A DNA stretch of 64,000 nt from Allium sativum (GCA_030737875.1 CM060922.1:757527603-757591602), one strand, 5' to 3'; numbered from the stretch's first letter, positions 1-10,962 are shown. The notes: generated by a model from the letters alone, not told the origin. Translations and numbers: made by a program.

Positions 1-2
1 TG

Positions 3-1688
3 ACTTCATTCAAATGTCTAATTCAAAAAAAATCCTTGAGAGAAATGTGGGATAATAGTCGGAGTAGACGTCCTCTTGAAGAATATGAGTATGAATTGCA
101 ACTAATGAAACAAGATTTTCCAAAGTTTCGTGAGCCCAATGTCAACAATTTTCAAAATTTTCCAACTGACCAACATTTTCAAAATCATAGTTATGATCGA
201 AATGACGACTTCAATTCAAATTTCAATAATTTCGATTATGGGCCACATCCACATCAAAACGGCTTTGAATCGCAACATACCTTTGATCAACATCAATATG
301 GGGTTGGAAACCAATTCGGAAATAATTCTGAAAATGATTTTCAAATCAATCAAAATTTTCAAAATTACAACCCATATCCACATTTTGAATATGACCAAAA
401 TTGTAATTTTCCCTCGAATTTCGACAGTTTTGGTTACGAACATAATTTTCAAAATCAAAATGATTTCCCATACCATTTTTCTGAAAATTCCAACAACCAC
501 CACATTGGAAATAATTTTGATTGTGAAATTGATGTGGACTACAATTTTGAGAATCAAGAAATCCAAAACGAGAGCTCTCAAATCAACGATCGTCTTAACA
601 TTCTTAGAGAGAGGGAAGAAAGACTAAATAAAAAGGCTGATGAACTTCTTTGTTTATTGACATCTTTGAAAGAGCAACAAGAGCAACATAATCAAATTCA
701 AACAAGCGATGAATCAGAAAATAGTCCATTCTTTACTGATAGTGAAAATTTTCAAACAACAACTTTCGAAATTGAGAATGATGATCTAAATGAAGTTGTT
801 CAAAATTCAATAAATGATTTGGATTTCGATTCTTTTCAAAAAGATTTAAGCTTGGATTTTGATCTTCCTCTTTTGGGCTGTGAGAAACCTGAGATCTTTG
901 AAATTGAACAGAATAAAAATGTTGAATATTTCAATTCAGATTTGGAAAAGGATTTTAACGAACATGAATTCTTTGGATTGTATGAGGATGAGTTACCAAA
1001 AGAGGAAGAAGTGGATTCACGTCACGAGTTCGAAAATATTAACTTTGAAAAAATTTCAAACGAACTTGAAATTGTCAGTGTCGAAAATACGTTGTCAATT
1101 AATGTTGAGAAATGTGATCACATACTCTTGAACAACACTCAGATTTCAACTTTCACTGAATTTATATACGATCACAAATTTTTGAAAAATTACACTGACA
1201 AATTTGTTGAATACGTGAATTACTTTTGGAATGTTGGCTTGATTGAAAAACTTCAGGTTAGGACGACCCTAGATATTTATCTCCTGGACTACAAATCGAG
1301 GTATAAAGATGAGATGGTTTTCAAAAACTCTTGCTTGTTAGAAAACATGTCTAGACACAATGGAAATGAGATTCATAGGGCAAGAATCAAGTGTGGGGGA
1401 AAAAGTTGGTGGAATTCTTTGCATCGCGTGCACCGCAAACACATATATCATTGTACATATGATCCATTCCTACATATAGCTAAACTACATTTCATTCTTC
1501 AAATTATTTTGCATTTGATTCACCTTTGGGTGCGATCTTTCAAATTTAGGAAACGTTCACAGTGTGGACACTGTTTAGTTCTAGTGTGGGGGGGAGTCTG
1601 CATTTCACTCATTTTCGTTTTTTCTTTATTTTTCTTTCTTTTTCAATTTCATCATTTAAATAGGACCATCATGCATTTTAGACTGTAG
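3..1688 (+). CDS. Long Asn/Phe/Gln-rich open reading frame of TE1, 5' end outside the window, function unknown
   Basis: The frame is open from base 3 to the TAG at 1686-1688, about 561 codons, so its beginning is probably left of the window; the first ATG is at 45 and a TTG lies at 36. It is the longest uninterrupted frame here. The first ~180 residues are very rich in Asn, Phe, Gln, His and Tyr with repeated FQN/FxNxF patterns and look disordered. A charged heptad-like segment follows (about residues 190-225, with REREERLNKKADEL), which could form a coiled coil. The middle is acidic (DFDLPLLG, KEEEVDS). After about base 1390 the composition changes to basic and hydrophobic and includes a G-tract like a polypurine tract, so the last ~100 codons may be non-coding. 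I recognise no family. It could be a gag-like or additional ORF of the element. Confidence 0.5.
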   Translation, partial: TSFKCLIQKKSLREMWDNSRSRRPLEEYEYELQLMKQDFPKFREPNVNNFQNFPTDQHFQNHSYDRNDDFNSNFNNFDYGPHPHQNGFESQHTFDQHQYGVGNQFGNNSENDFQINQNFQNYNPYPHFEYDQNCNFPSNFDSFGYEHNFQNQNDFPYHFSENSNNHHIGNNFDCEIDVDYNFENQEIQNESSQINDRLNILREREERLNKKADELLCLLTSLKEQQEQHNQIQTSDESENSPFFTDSENFQTTTFEIENDDLNEVVQNSINDLDFDSFQKDLSLDFDLPLLGCEKPEIFEIEQNKNVEYFNSDLEKDFNEHEFFGLYEDELPKEEEVDSRHEFENINFEKISNELEIVSVENTLSINVEKCDHILLNNTQISTFTEFIYDHKFLKNYTDKFVEYVNYFWNVGLIEKLQVRTTLDIYLLDYKSRYKDEMVFKNSCLLENMSRHNGNEIHRARIKCGGKSWWNSLHRVHRKHIYHCTYDPFLHIAKLHFILQIILHLIHLWVRSFKFRKRSQCGHCLVLVWGGVCISLIFVFSLFFFLFQFHHLNRTIMHFRL

Positions 1689-2012
1689 TAACATGCCATT
1701 TTTTTTTTCAAACATGACTCATTTTCAATTGATACAACAAAATAAGTTTACAATTTTTAGCCAGTTGATAGTATTTTTCTCTCTCAACTTAGATCGAATA
1801 GGAAATATAATGAAAAGTTTAATTTTGAGGGATAATAGTGTAACCGGTACATAGGGAGATTCTTAGGTGATGGCCATGAAATCTATTCTATATTGTAGAC
1901 TTTGTTTAAATAAGTGGAGGACTTAAAATACTTATATTGGCTTTTCAAATCTTTAAAACTAAGTTGTGCTAAGTTGAATTCGCTTAACTCTCTTTTTTGT
2001 GCTTATAAATTC

Positions 2013-2033
2013 AATAATAATAATAATAATAAT
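2013..2033 (+). repeat. (AAT)7 microsatellite
   Basis: Seven perfect AAT units inside the TE1 spacer. Confidence 0.95.
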
Positions 2034-2860
2034 CCAAGGGTATCCAACATTGCTTGTATATCGAGCGTTGGTGTGCAAACCCGCCAAGCTCTATCCGACA
2101 TGTTGTTGACAAAGTCAGTGTTGGAATATCTTGGTCTCATTTTATGAGATTGGACACCTAAGGATTACCGACACGTTGTTGACAAAGTCAAAGTCGGCCT
2201 GCACAATCCGCCAAGCTCTTTACCCACTCTCCGTTAGTCCGCGAGGCAGTGCATGGGTGGTAAACCTTGGTCTTCTAAGTTAGGTGTATGTACTTAATCA
2301 TAAATCTTAAAATTTTATAGAATAAAGAATAAGCGATGATACCCAAACACTTCTTGACCTTATTGATTTGACTAGCCATACAAGAGAAAATTAGAATACC
2401 ACTTTGCAAACTGTGCCAAGCAAACTAAGAATTTATTTCATGGCTGCACTATGTTATCAACCGAACTAACTGGCCAAACTGGAATTTAACATTTGAAAAC
2501 TTGATTTATATTGAAAATTTGTGACAAGTCGAGGTATCTAAAATAAAATCAACTGATTAGAAATTGTTAACTTAATTTGTTGTACCACTTTCCTGAAATA
2601 AGTCGTGTTTTCATCTTTTTCTTTTATTTTTCATATGTCCATAGCATTCATGTAGTTTCATTAGAATCATAGCATACTGCATTTGGATTTTGTGGGTAGT
2701 ATCCGCTGAAAACCCTCACGAGACACCACTCGTCCTACTAGGGACACCTAGAGGTTTAACGGCTTGTTGCATGCGCTCAATGCAATCGTGTTTCCTACGA
2801 AAGTGCGACCTATCTAGTTAGTTTTTCATTTTCTTTTTACTCGAGGACGAGTAAAAGATA

Positions 2861-2874
2861 AGTGTGGGGGTATT
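2861..2874 (+). other. TE1 polypurine tract
   Basis: AGTGTGGGGG followed by TATT lies directly upstream of the LTR start TGATTGAC. Two similar G-tracts occur upstream near 1392 and 1584 and could be decoys or secondary second-strand primer sites. Confidence 0.65.
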
Positions 2875-3873
2875 TGATTGACATAGAAATGTGTTTATTT
2901 TATGCTCTTATATCTTATCTTTTGTATATAAATAAATATTACTTGGGTATTGTTTTGTTACTTTTACAGATATTCCAACCCAGTCCGCATGCAACCAGAA
3001 ATGTAGAGAAATAGAGTTCAATTTGCTGTGTATTTGCATTTTGAAGAATTGTAGATGAAGATATCACATCTAGTTGCTGTTGGACAAGAAAAGGATTGAT
3101 AAAAAGGCTTTACACATCACCAGTCAATGAAGAAATGTCAAGGAAGCAAGAGGAAAAGAGAAAAGGCCCAAATTTGCTTTATTTATCTAAGGCCCATTTA
3201 TGTTTCTCATTGTAAACTAATTAGTGATGTAATGACCAGGCCCAGTTATCATTAGGGTTAGGGTTAGGGTTTGGCTATCTACCCTATATATACCCTTGTA
3301 ATGGCATTGTAGCCACCATCCTATCCTATATCCCATTTTCTATTTCTAATAAAGTTTCTAGTTCTTCTTCTTCTTTTTATTTTCTGCAATTTTTTTCTAT
3401 TTCTTAGCAATTAGTGTGTCTACACGATTAGATTCGGTAGAACACTATTTGTGTTTTGCATTTCTTTTCATTAGTGATTGACCGTCTGATTAGATTCAGC
3501 GGTAATCCTAATTTTATTTCCTGTTGTTATTTATATTCTGCACTTTTATTTTCCGTATTTTAATCGCGTTCATAGGTTAAATTGGATTTGATTAGACTAG
3601 AATCTGATTTATAGTTTCATTGCTTTTCCATTGAAATTGTGATTTGATCGTCGGTTCAGTTAGATCTGTTCTGAATCAAATTACAGTTTTAATTTTGTTT
3701 TGTTTTGCAAAAATCAACCTCCAGCTTCGTCTAACTCGCCCAAGAGATTAGATAAATAAATATTAATTTTTAATTACACCTCCCTGTGTTCGACCTGTAT
3801 GCTACACACCTGTATGCTTGCAGAATTTATTACAAATGTCGCGCTTTTCTAATTCATAGATTAGCGACGATCA
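2875..3873 (+). repeat. TE1 3' LTR
   Basis: Starts TGATTGACAT after the polypurine tract and ends GCGACGATCA, giving a TGAT/ATCA inverted terminus. It carries a TATA box and, further down, polyadenylation-like AATAAA words near 3350. The matching 5' LTR is outside the window, so the boundaries rest on the termini and on the immediate start of TE2 sequence at 3874. Confidence 0.7.
3252..3293 (+). promoter_or_regulatory. TE1 LTR core promoter: telomere-like/telo-box run followed by a TATA box
   Basis: Three TTAGGG units ending in GGGTTT (3252-3272) precede CTATATATAC (3284-3293) by about a dozen bases. The reverse complement of the last part is the plant telo-box AAACCCTAA, a known promoter element of growth- and translation-linked plant genes. 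Position just upstream of the TATA box fits a promoter role rather than a telomere relic. Confidence 0.6.
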
Positions 3874-3936
3874 GTACTCGAGCACCATTGTGGCCTTTAT
3901 TTGATATGGACTGATCATTCTTGTTTTAGGTAAATA

Positions 3937-4910
3937 ATGGGTTGTCGAAATACGAGGGAGGTTGCTGGGAATGAGCTTTGCTCCTGGATGAAGGAGAGGG
4001 TCGATCAGGAGCTGCTACACCCGATGACCCAGCCATGCTTGAGGCCATGATGGCATCGATCGTGAGAAGAATACCCACTCCAAAGGTGGAAGCAGATGGT
4101 GGTACTCATGTGCAAGCACCTAGGGTTGTTGACTCTACCAAGCTACGTAAGGATTATATTTCTTTGGATGGAAAACTATTTGCTAGAACGGTATCTTTGC
4201 TTGAAGTTCAGAATTGGTCTTATAATTGCATTCGCATTCAGAGACTTAGGGATTGACGACACAATAAACAGGAAGCTCGTGTCGAGCCAAGTTCAAGGCT
4301 GAGCAATGGATTAGTGGAACTCCATTATTCTTAAGACTCAGGCAGACTAAATTACTTAGGAATAGTTTAGGACTACGTTTGAGGAGAAGTTCATTTCTAT
4401 GGTCCAAAAGTCAATTCTCTTCAAGAGATTTGTTAAGCTGAAGCAAGGTGGAAAACTTGTAACTGAGTATGTGGCGGAATTTGAGGGTTTTTCTAAGTGT
4501 TTTTGTTCTTTTATTGAGACCCCATGTCAGAAAAATGAGAAGTTTAACACGGAGTTGGATGAGTATCTTTGGGAGAAGCTTGTAGACCATATAGAGGAAT
4601 CTTTTGAGAAATTGGTCGAAAAAGCTTTGAGACATGAGAGTTTGTTCCTAAATAAGGAAGGAGTTGTTGTTGAGAGTAAGGAGGAGTTAAAGCCACAACA
4701 AGGTGGCGAGAATAATAAAAAGTGGAATGGGAAGTAGAAACAACATCGTCAAGGGAAGAATTTCTAGAAGAAACCTAAATGTGAGGTTTCCTGCTTTAAT
4801 TATCATGAGAAAGGCCATTATTCTAAGAATTGTAAGGCTCCTAAGGCGGAAAGTAAACGTTTCAACTATGATAAGCCAGGTCATATAAAGAAGAATTCCC
4901 CATAGCCGCC
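3937..4910 (+). pseudogene. gag: TE2 gag (capsid and nucleocapsid) remnant
   Basis: The ATG at 3937 aligns with the gag ATG of TE8 (57911): both are preceded by a similar leader and followed by an Arg-rich start. Capsid-like segments are readable in shifting frames, for example FKRFVKLKQGG...VTEYVAEFEGFSK around 4420-4490 and FEKLVEKALRHESL around 4600-4650. Two nucleocapsid CCHC knuckles lie at about 4788-4900, but Cys codons have changed to Tyr or Arg, so zinc binding would be lost. Several in-frame stops and frameshifts occur. Gag would have packaged the element RNA; this copy cannot. Confidence 0.85.
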
Positions 4911-5035
4911 AAAAGATAAGCAAGTTGTGAAGGCATATGCATAGGATGCTTTGCCGTCTTCCTCGAGAGCTTAGACTACAACAAAGAAGGGAAAGAATGT
5001 TATTATGCAAGATATGCTTTCTATTAGAGATATTT

Positions 5036-6850
5036 CAGTTTGAGTTTTGTTTGATACTAGAGCATCACATTTTTTGTCTGTAATGATCTTGTCTGCAAGT
5101 TAGTTTTAAAACCTAAGATTGTCGACATACCATTAGTTGTGACTAACCCAGTAGGGGGATCATCTAGTCTTTGTATGCTTTGTCATGGTTTAGTCTTATT
5201 GAGTCATGGTTGCTTTTTTATGTGATTATTTGTTTTGAACTTCGTTAGGTTTGGTATTATACTGGGTATGGACTGGTTAAAGAGATACATGGCTATGGAG
5301 GATTTCGAGAAGCTTGAAGTTACAATTGGGAACGTGGAAGGGCGAATGGTTGTGATATACTATCTAGCAGAGGATGGGATCCTTGTCAGCTTTTTATATT
5401 TGGTTGTGGTTCCACAGGATAGATTGTTATCGATGCCGATAGTTAGAGATTTTCCTAATGTCTTCGATGAGGTCAAAGGACTACCGGTGCAAAGGGAAAT
5501 TGAGTTTCTGATTGATTTAGTGAATAGAGCCAGACCTACTGTTATGCCTCTTAAGCGGATGGCACCTAGCAAACAACGAGAGTTAAAGGAGCAAGTAAAC
5601 AATTTTGAGCAAATGATTCATTCGGAGAAGCAAATATGAATGGGGAGCACTGGTTGTGTTTGCAACCAAGGTTGATGGATCGTTGAGATTGTGTGTGGGT
5701 TATAACGAGTTGAATAAGGTGATCAAGAAGAGAAAGTATTCATTACTGAGGATCGATGACTTATTTGATTAGCTTCATGAAGTCAAAACATTTTCCCAAA
5801 TGGATTTAGCGACGAGATTTCACCAATTAAGAGTGGCTAAGAATAGTGTGTCGAATACTACTTTTAGGGCACTATCCGCATTTTATGAGTGGCTGGTGAT
5901 GCCGTTTGGATTGACTAACGCGACATCGTATCTCACAAATAAGATTTTCAGAGATTAGTTGAATAAGTTCGTACTTGTGTTCATGGATAATATATTGATT
6001 TACTCTAGGACTGAGGAAGAACACAAGACACATCTGAGGATTAACTTATAATTTTGCGGAAGCATCGGCTGGGAGCTAAGATTTTGAAGTGTTTCTTGTT
6101 GAAAGAAGAAGTGAGGTTCTTAGGTCAGTCGTATGACGACAAGGAATAACTTTGGATCCTACTAAAGTGGCAACAATTCAGGATTGGGATCGACCTAAGA
6201 ATGCTACACATGTTAGAAGTTCCTTGGATTAGCTGGACATTATCGACGTTTTATCAAGGACTTTTTGAAGATAGCTTCGCTATTAATTGGATTGACGAAG
6301 AAGAATCAGGCCTTTGCATAAGACACGAGATGTGAGCATGCTTTTCTGGTCTTGAAAGAGAGATTAACGAGTGCTCCTGCAATGGTTATTCTGAGTGGAA
6401 GCAAAGATATGGTTGCTTCTACCGATGCATGTGGCATTGGATTAGGAGCGGTGCTAGTTCAAAAAGAGAAATTTGTTGCTTACGCGAGTCGACAACTGAA
6501 GCCACACAAAAGAAATTACCAGATTTATGATTTAGGGTTAGTGGCGATAGTGTTAGCTTTGAAGATGTAGAGGCATTCTCTGTTGGGAGTTAGAATTGAG
6601 CTATTTACGGATCGTAAGTCATCGAAGTTTCTCTTCTTTCAAAGGGATTTGAATTTTCGGCGACAACGATGCTTAGAGTTTCTAGCATTTTATGATTTTG
6701 GGATTGTCTATACTTTAACAAAGGAAATGCAATGACTGATGCATTGAATAGGAGACATGCGAATTTAGGAGCCATTTTTACCGAATGGAAGAACCTTGAG
6801 GATTTAGCTAGGTTTGATTTTGGGCCTCATTATGAGCTAGAGCATGAGAT
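5036..6850 (+). pseudogene. pol: TE2 protease, reverse transcriptase and RNase H remnant
   Basis: The protease motif at about 5044-5075 reads LFDTRAS, where active proteases have D-T/S-G. The frame at 5235-5636 holds the ILGMDWL motif and the protease-RT linker. RT follows in about 5640-6250 ([13 protein letters not shown], FSQMDLA, MPFGLTNA), and its catalytic site reads [10 protein letters not shown] near 5975-6005 instead of the usual F/Y-x-D-D. RNase H follows at about 6352-6760 ([25 protein letters not shown]). Each broken motif fits a G-to-A change. Many TAG/TGA stops replace Trp, Gln or Arg codons. No enzyme could be made. Confidence 0.88.
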
Positions 6851-7039
6851 GTTGGCGATCTTATCTATTATACCTACTCTTGTCGAAAGGATTGGAAAAA
6901 GCCAAAAGTGAGATACCAAGCTTATTGAGATCACTCAAAGGTAGCAAATGAGAGTCGAGTCCAGGGAATTGAAGAGATATGAAGTTTATCAAAATGGTTG
7001 GCTTCGTAAGGATGGAAGATTGGTTATTTCTAATATAGA

Positions 7040-8310
7040 TGGACTGAGAGATGAAGTTATGAAAGAATAGCATCACTCTAGATTGACTATTCATCCTAAC
7101 AGTAAGAAAATGTATTGTGACATGAGGAGAGTTTACTGTTGGGAAGGTATGAAAGGGGATGTCGGGAGATTCATCTTGAAGTGTATGAATTGTCAGTTGG
7201 TTAAAGTTGAATAGAAGAAGCTGGGTAGGTTATTGCAGCCATTAGAGCTTCATACATGGAAGTGCAAGAAAGTATCGATGGATTGCCAAGGATTAGTGTA
7301 GGATATGATGATATATAGGTTATTGTGGATCGCTTGACCAAAAGTGCAAGGTTTGTTCCTGTAAAATCTACTAGGATGGCATCCAAGGTTGTCGAGTCAT
7401 ATATTAAATGGATAGTTCGATTTCATGGAATACCTAAGAGTATTGTAAGTGATCGTGATCCTTTATTTACCAGTTGATTCTAAAAGAGTTTGCAGGAGCA
7501 TTAGGGATCGGGCTACATATAAGTACAGATTATCATCCCCAAGTTGATGGCTAGACAAAGAGAGTCAACCAAGCATTGGAAGATCTTACAAGATCTTGTG
7601 TATTGGATTTTAGAGGATCAAGGATAGACCATCTTCATCTAATTGAGTTTTCTTATGACAATAGTTATCAGTTGAGTATTGGCATGACACCGTATGAGGT
7701 GTTGTACGGTAGACCATGTAATTCACCCTTTTGTTGTTTAGAGACCGAGGAAAAGTTGGTACTTGGACCAGAGAGATGATAAGAGAAACGATGGATAAGA
7801 TTGAAATCATTCGGCAATGAATAAAGGCATCCAAAGATCGCCAGAAGATTTATGGTGATAAGAGGAGAAAGGATTTAAAATTCTCGGTAGAAGATTTGAA
7901 TTTTTGGTATTTGTAAATGTTTCACCTCTAAGGAATGTTATTTGATTTGGAAGTAAAGGCAAGTCAGCTTTGAGATTTGTTGGACCACTTTTTTTTATAG
8001 AGCATATTAGGATGCTTGTTTATAGAGAGGATTTACCTGAGAAGATGGTGAGTATTCACAATATGTTTCATGTGTCAAATCTACAGAAGTTTTTTCACAA
8101 CTCGAGTGCAGTAGTATCTCCAGATCAAATACAAGATTTAGAGGTAAAGTTAGAAGTTTCTAGACCTCGTAGGCCGCTTTACCTTGTCAAGAATGACACG
8201 AAACAACTTAGGAGGAAGGTAATCAAGGTACAATGGAGCGAGAATGATGACGATTGCACGTGGGAAACGGAATAGAGCATGAAGTCGACCCATCTAGAAC
8301 TCTTTAAGTG
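7040..8310 (+). pseudogene. pol: TE2 integrase with C-terminal chromodomain, remnant
   Basis: The zinc-binding HHCC region is seen at about 7070-7200 (TIHPNSKKMY, then KCMNCQLVK). Core pieces include VDRLTKSARFVPVK-like sequence near 7320-7370, SDRDPLFTS near 7449-7475 and SIGMTPYEVLYGRPC near 7676-7720. The C-terminal GPF/Y-like segment (RFVGPLFFIEHI, VHNMFHVSNLQK with I for V) lies at about 7971-8095. A chromodomain (KQLRRKVIKVQW...CTWETE) at about 8197-8272 is the feature that defines chromoviruses and is thought to steer integration to modified histones. The TAG at 8273 is probably premature; the similarity runs on to about 8310. Frameshifts and stops occur throughout. Confidence 0.88.
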
Positions 8311-8494
8311 ATATGTCTCATATATCGTATCTTATTTATGCCATTAATTCTTTTATTATTTGAGTTCTACATGAAAAAGTAGGATTTTGGTTGCATCGAT
8401 TGATGGATGCTAGATTGGATGATAGACTGGCTATTCGTCGATGATAGGCATGTAGGATACTATGTTTGCTTGGAATTTCAGGAGTGAAATTTCT

Positions 8495-8506
8495 AAAGGG
8501 GAAGAA
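8495..8506 (+). other. TE2 polypurine tract
   Basis: AAAGGGGAAGAA ends directly before the 3' LTR and has the form usual for Tekay/Del elements. Confidence 0.8.
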
Positions 8507-8884
8507 TATAATGACCATATTTTACATATTGGTGGATTGTAAAATAATTCTATTTAACTCCCTAGTGGTTGTATCTTTCTCATATTTCAATATGTTGTTC
8601 ATGGGGATGCGAGACATTTCCATAATTTCTACTAAATCGTTTTATGACCATTTTCCCCCTATGACTTACTATTTCATCTATAACTTTTGCTAAGGAATAA
8701 ATTAGGCACTCTAATAGGTCTTACTGGAATGATATGATGGTTGACCATTCCGTTTAATGGTTACATTAAAGATTTGGCTCAACGGTTTAGAAGAAATCGA
8801 TTTTTAATCTTTCTTTTTAGAAAGATATATTAATTAGCAGCTAATGGGTTGATTATTGAGTCCATTAGACTAAGGACCTGCAGC

Positions 8885-8892
8885 TATAAATA
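8885..8892 (+). promoter_or_regulatory. TE2 LTR TATA box
   Basis: TATAAATA at the position corresponding to TATAAA at 55423 in the TE8 LTR; a CT-rich stretch follows about 30-60 bases downstream. Confidence 0.6.
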
Positions 8893-9141
8893 AGGGGTTT
8901 GAAAGAGATTAGAGCTTTTCTACTCATTCTAGACATTAGGTTGGACGTCTGTGAATCTCTGGTTCATCCTAATCTCTAAACCCTAGTCCATTTCTTCTCC
9001 AAATCATTCTAAATCAAATCTAGAGGCAAGATGTGCATCAAAGAGGATTGGATCTCATTATATAGCATCAAAATAGAAAGATTTTTGTGCGTCTAGATCG
9101 TATTTCTTCTTATTTGCATTGGATCTAGGTTTTGGTGAGTG

Positions 9142-9146
9142 ATAAA
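9142..9146. other. TE3 target-site duplication, left copy (ATAAA)
   Basis: Identical to 19172-19176 on the other side of TE3. Confidence 0.93.
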
Positions 9147-9880
9147 TGTAACGCCCGACCTCTATACTCGCGTTAGCCAAGGGCATTGCAAGCAACAGTG
9201 TCAACTAACCTAAAGAATAAGGCTATTGAGGGATGACCATCTATATATTAGCTTTGAACGAGTGTTAAATAAGTCGGATAATATGGTTTAACTTTTTAAT
9301 TCTCATGAGGAAATCCGACACATCTAAATCAAGTCCAAATCTACTACACAATGGCTATATATAATTCAGAAAGCAATATAAAATACACAACAATAAAATC
9401 GGAGTCAGCCACAAATATTCATATAACAAAGGCAGAAATAGATATGAATAATACTACAAGAGTGGTGGTCATAATATAAGTGGTCATGCAAGATCCACTA
9501 TATAAAAAAATGATAGATACATGTACAACACAAAATAATATGTACACATAAGAGTCACATTCTCAAATACTTGAAAGATAAAACTACTAAAACAAGTGTG
9601 GTTAGCCAAAAGGAAGATTAGCCCATGCTACAGTCAAGTAGAGGCACCTGTAATACTCGGTCTGACCAGAGTATTATTTATAAGAATAAAAAATAAACGG
9701 ATCAGTCTAGCTGTACTCATCATAATAAACTGAGATAGAAATAGAGATATAAATAGAAAATGACATGTATGAAATAACAACAATGTTCACATGTAAAAGG
9801 CGAAAATTCGATATGTCCAAAAAATTTGCCAAAGAAATCTCGGCACTATATAATGATATCTCGATGACAAAGAAACTAAG

Positions 9881-10323
9881 ATTGATAAACTAATATCAAT
9901 ACGAGACTAACAACACATATGTCAATAAAATAAGATTGATGAATTAATATCAATACGTGGATATTCATGAGAAATGATGTCACCCATCAAATCTACATGA
10001 AATAGAAAATACGATATCAATACATGAATAATAGTAAGAAATGATGTCATCCATCAAATCAATGCAAAATAGATAACTCAGATCGATAACATAGTATCGA
10101 TAAAAACTCAAATGAACCGAACTTCTCAAGATTATATGAAAATAATCAGAATGACCCGAAGGTCAGAATGATCCGAAGATCCACCGGAACCGAAGTTCCA
10201 ATGATAAGATGGAACCGAAGTTCCTCAATTAGTCCGAAGGCTCTCAAGATGAACTGAAGTTTCTCAGGATGATCAGAGGATCATCAAAGTGACCCGAAGG
10301 TCGGATTGATCTGAATTGATCAA
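9881..10323 (-). repeat. TE3 hairpin array, left LTR copy: different stems closing a common CGAA (RNA sense UUCG) loop
   Basis: Plus-strand units: GACC-CGAA-GGTC (10153-10164 and 10291-10302), GATC-CGAA-GATC (10170-10181), GGAAC-CGAA-GTTCC (10186-10199 and 10211-10224), AGTC-CGAA-GGCT (10231-10242) and GATGATC-AGAG-GATCATC (10268-10285). Related hairpins with other loops flank these: ATTGATA/TATCAAT (9881-9900), TCGATA/TATCGA (10083-10100) and TTGATC/GATCAA (10306-10323). Because TE3 is transcribed from the minus strand, the common loop reads C(UUCG)G in RNA. Confidence 0.85.
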
Positions 10324-10962
10324 TTATAGTATAACTACACCAAGCTAGTAAATATAAGAGTTGAGCTACATGTCTCATAACCACTTGCTCTACTCAAATA
10401 TTTACAAACAAGTTGTATATTCCACTAGAAATACAAAATGATCATTGTCACGGTGTTCAGTCGAACGAGTCCAAGAATTAACCGTTGAAGCAAACACAAG
10501 GGGTCCTTGTTTTTACTAAGGCATTTAATTAGATATCTCATACGAATGAGAAAAAGGTTTATGAAATCGTATACTAGTAGATAGTAAAACAAATTTGGAA
10601 AATAACCTCATATAATGAAGTAGAATTTTGAAACCGTTTAGTAAAAGATTGGTATCTATTAATAATTTTAAAAACCCCTTTTTATATAGTTTCGAAGTGG
10701 CGAATCTCGTGTAATAGCGATCAAAATAACAATCGAACGAAGAATTCACATTTTAATAACGTAAAAAAATCTCACGACTATCAATTATAATTTCGTTCAT
10801 CACGAATCAGTCGAACGTTCATGAAATCGAAACGTAGAAATTTGCGAACATAGAAATCCAAAAGTCACAAACGAAGGAGAAACAGGCCAAAACTAGGCCG
10901 GGAATGAGCTCAAATGGACCTAAACTGTTGACCGTGGTTTCCACTGGTCAACAACAGAAAAA

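Larger units (their letters stand above)
1689..2874 (+). other. TE1 non-coding spacer between the ORF and the 3' LTR
   Basis: No convincing coding region. It holds an (AAT)7 run, a short duplicated segment around 2068-2118 and 2168-2216 (both contain CCGCCAAGCTCT and GTTGTTGACAAAGTCA-type words), and the polypurine tract at the right end. Long pol-to-LTR spacers with extra G-tracts are usual in some plant Ty3/gypsy lineages. Confidence 0.6.
1..3873 (+). mobile_element. TE1: right-hand part of an LTR retrotransposon, cut by the window edge
   Basis: Seen: a long open frame, then about 1.2 kb of spacer, a G-rich polypurine tract and a 999-bp LTR running TGAT...ATCA. No reverse transcriptase or integrase lies in the visible part. 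The tract context (an acid-rich GAGGACGAG stretch followed by GTGTGGGGG directly before the LTR) resembles plant Ty3/gypsy Tat/Athila-type elements, but that is from memory of such elements and not proven here. TE1 ends at 3873 and TE2 leader sequence follows at once, so TE1 is inserted in TE2. The expected 5-bp duplication on the right is GTACT at 3874-3878; its left partner is outside the window. Confidence 0.7.
8507..9146 (+). repeat. TE2 3' LTR, left segment
   Basis: Matches the start of the TE8 LTR (55041 onward), including GTAAAATA, ATATGTTG, GGGGATG and GAGACAT blocks. The first bases are TATAATGACC where TE8 has TGTAAC, so the TG terminus has decayed to TA. The segment stops where TE3 begins. 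Confidence 0.85.

Noticed and set aside
130..627. Overlapping Ile-rich frames on both strands within the TE1 ORF
   Set aside because: Shadow frames of a low-complexity AT-rich coding region.
3252..3272. Interstitial telomere fragment
   Set aside because: Only three units, placed just upstream of a TATA box inside an LTR; a promoter element is more likely.
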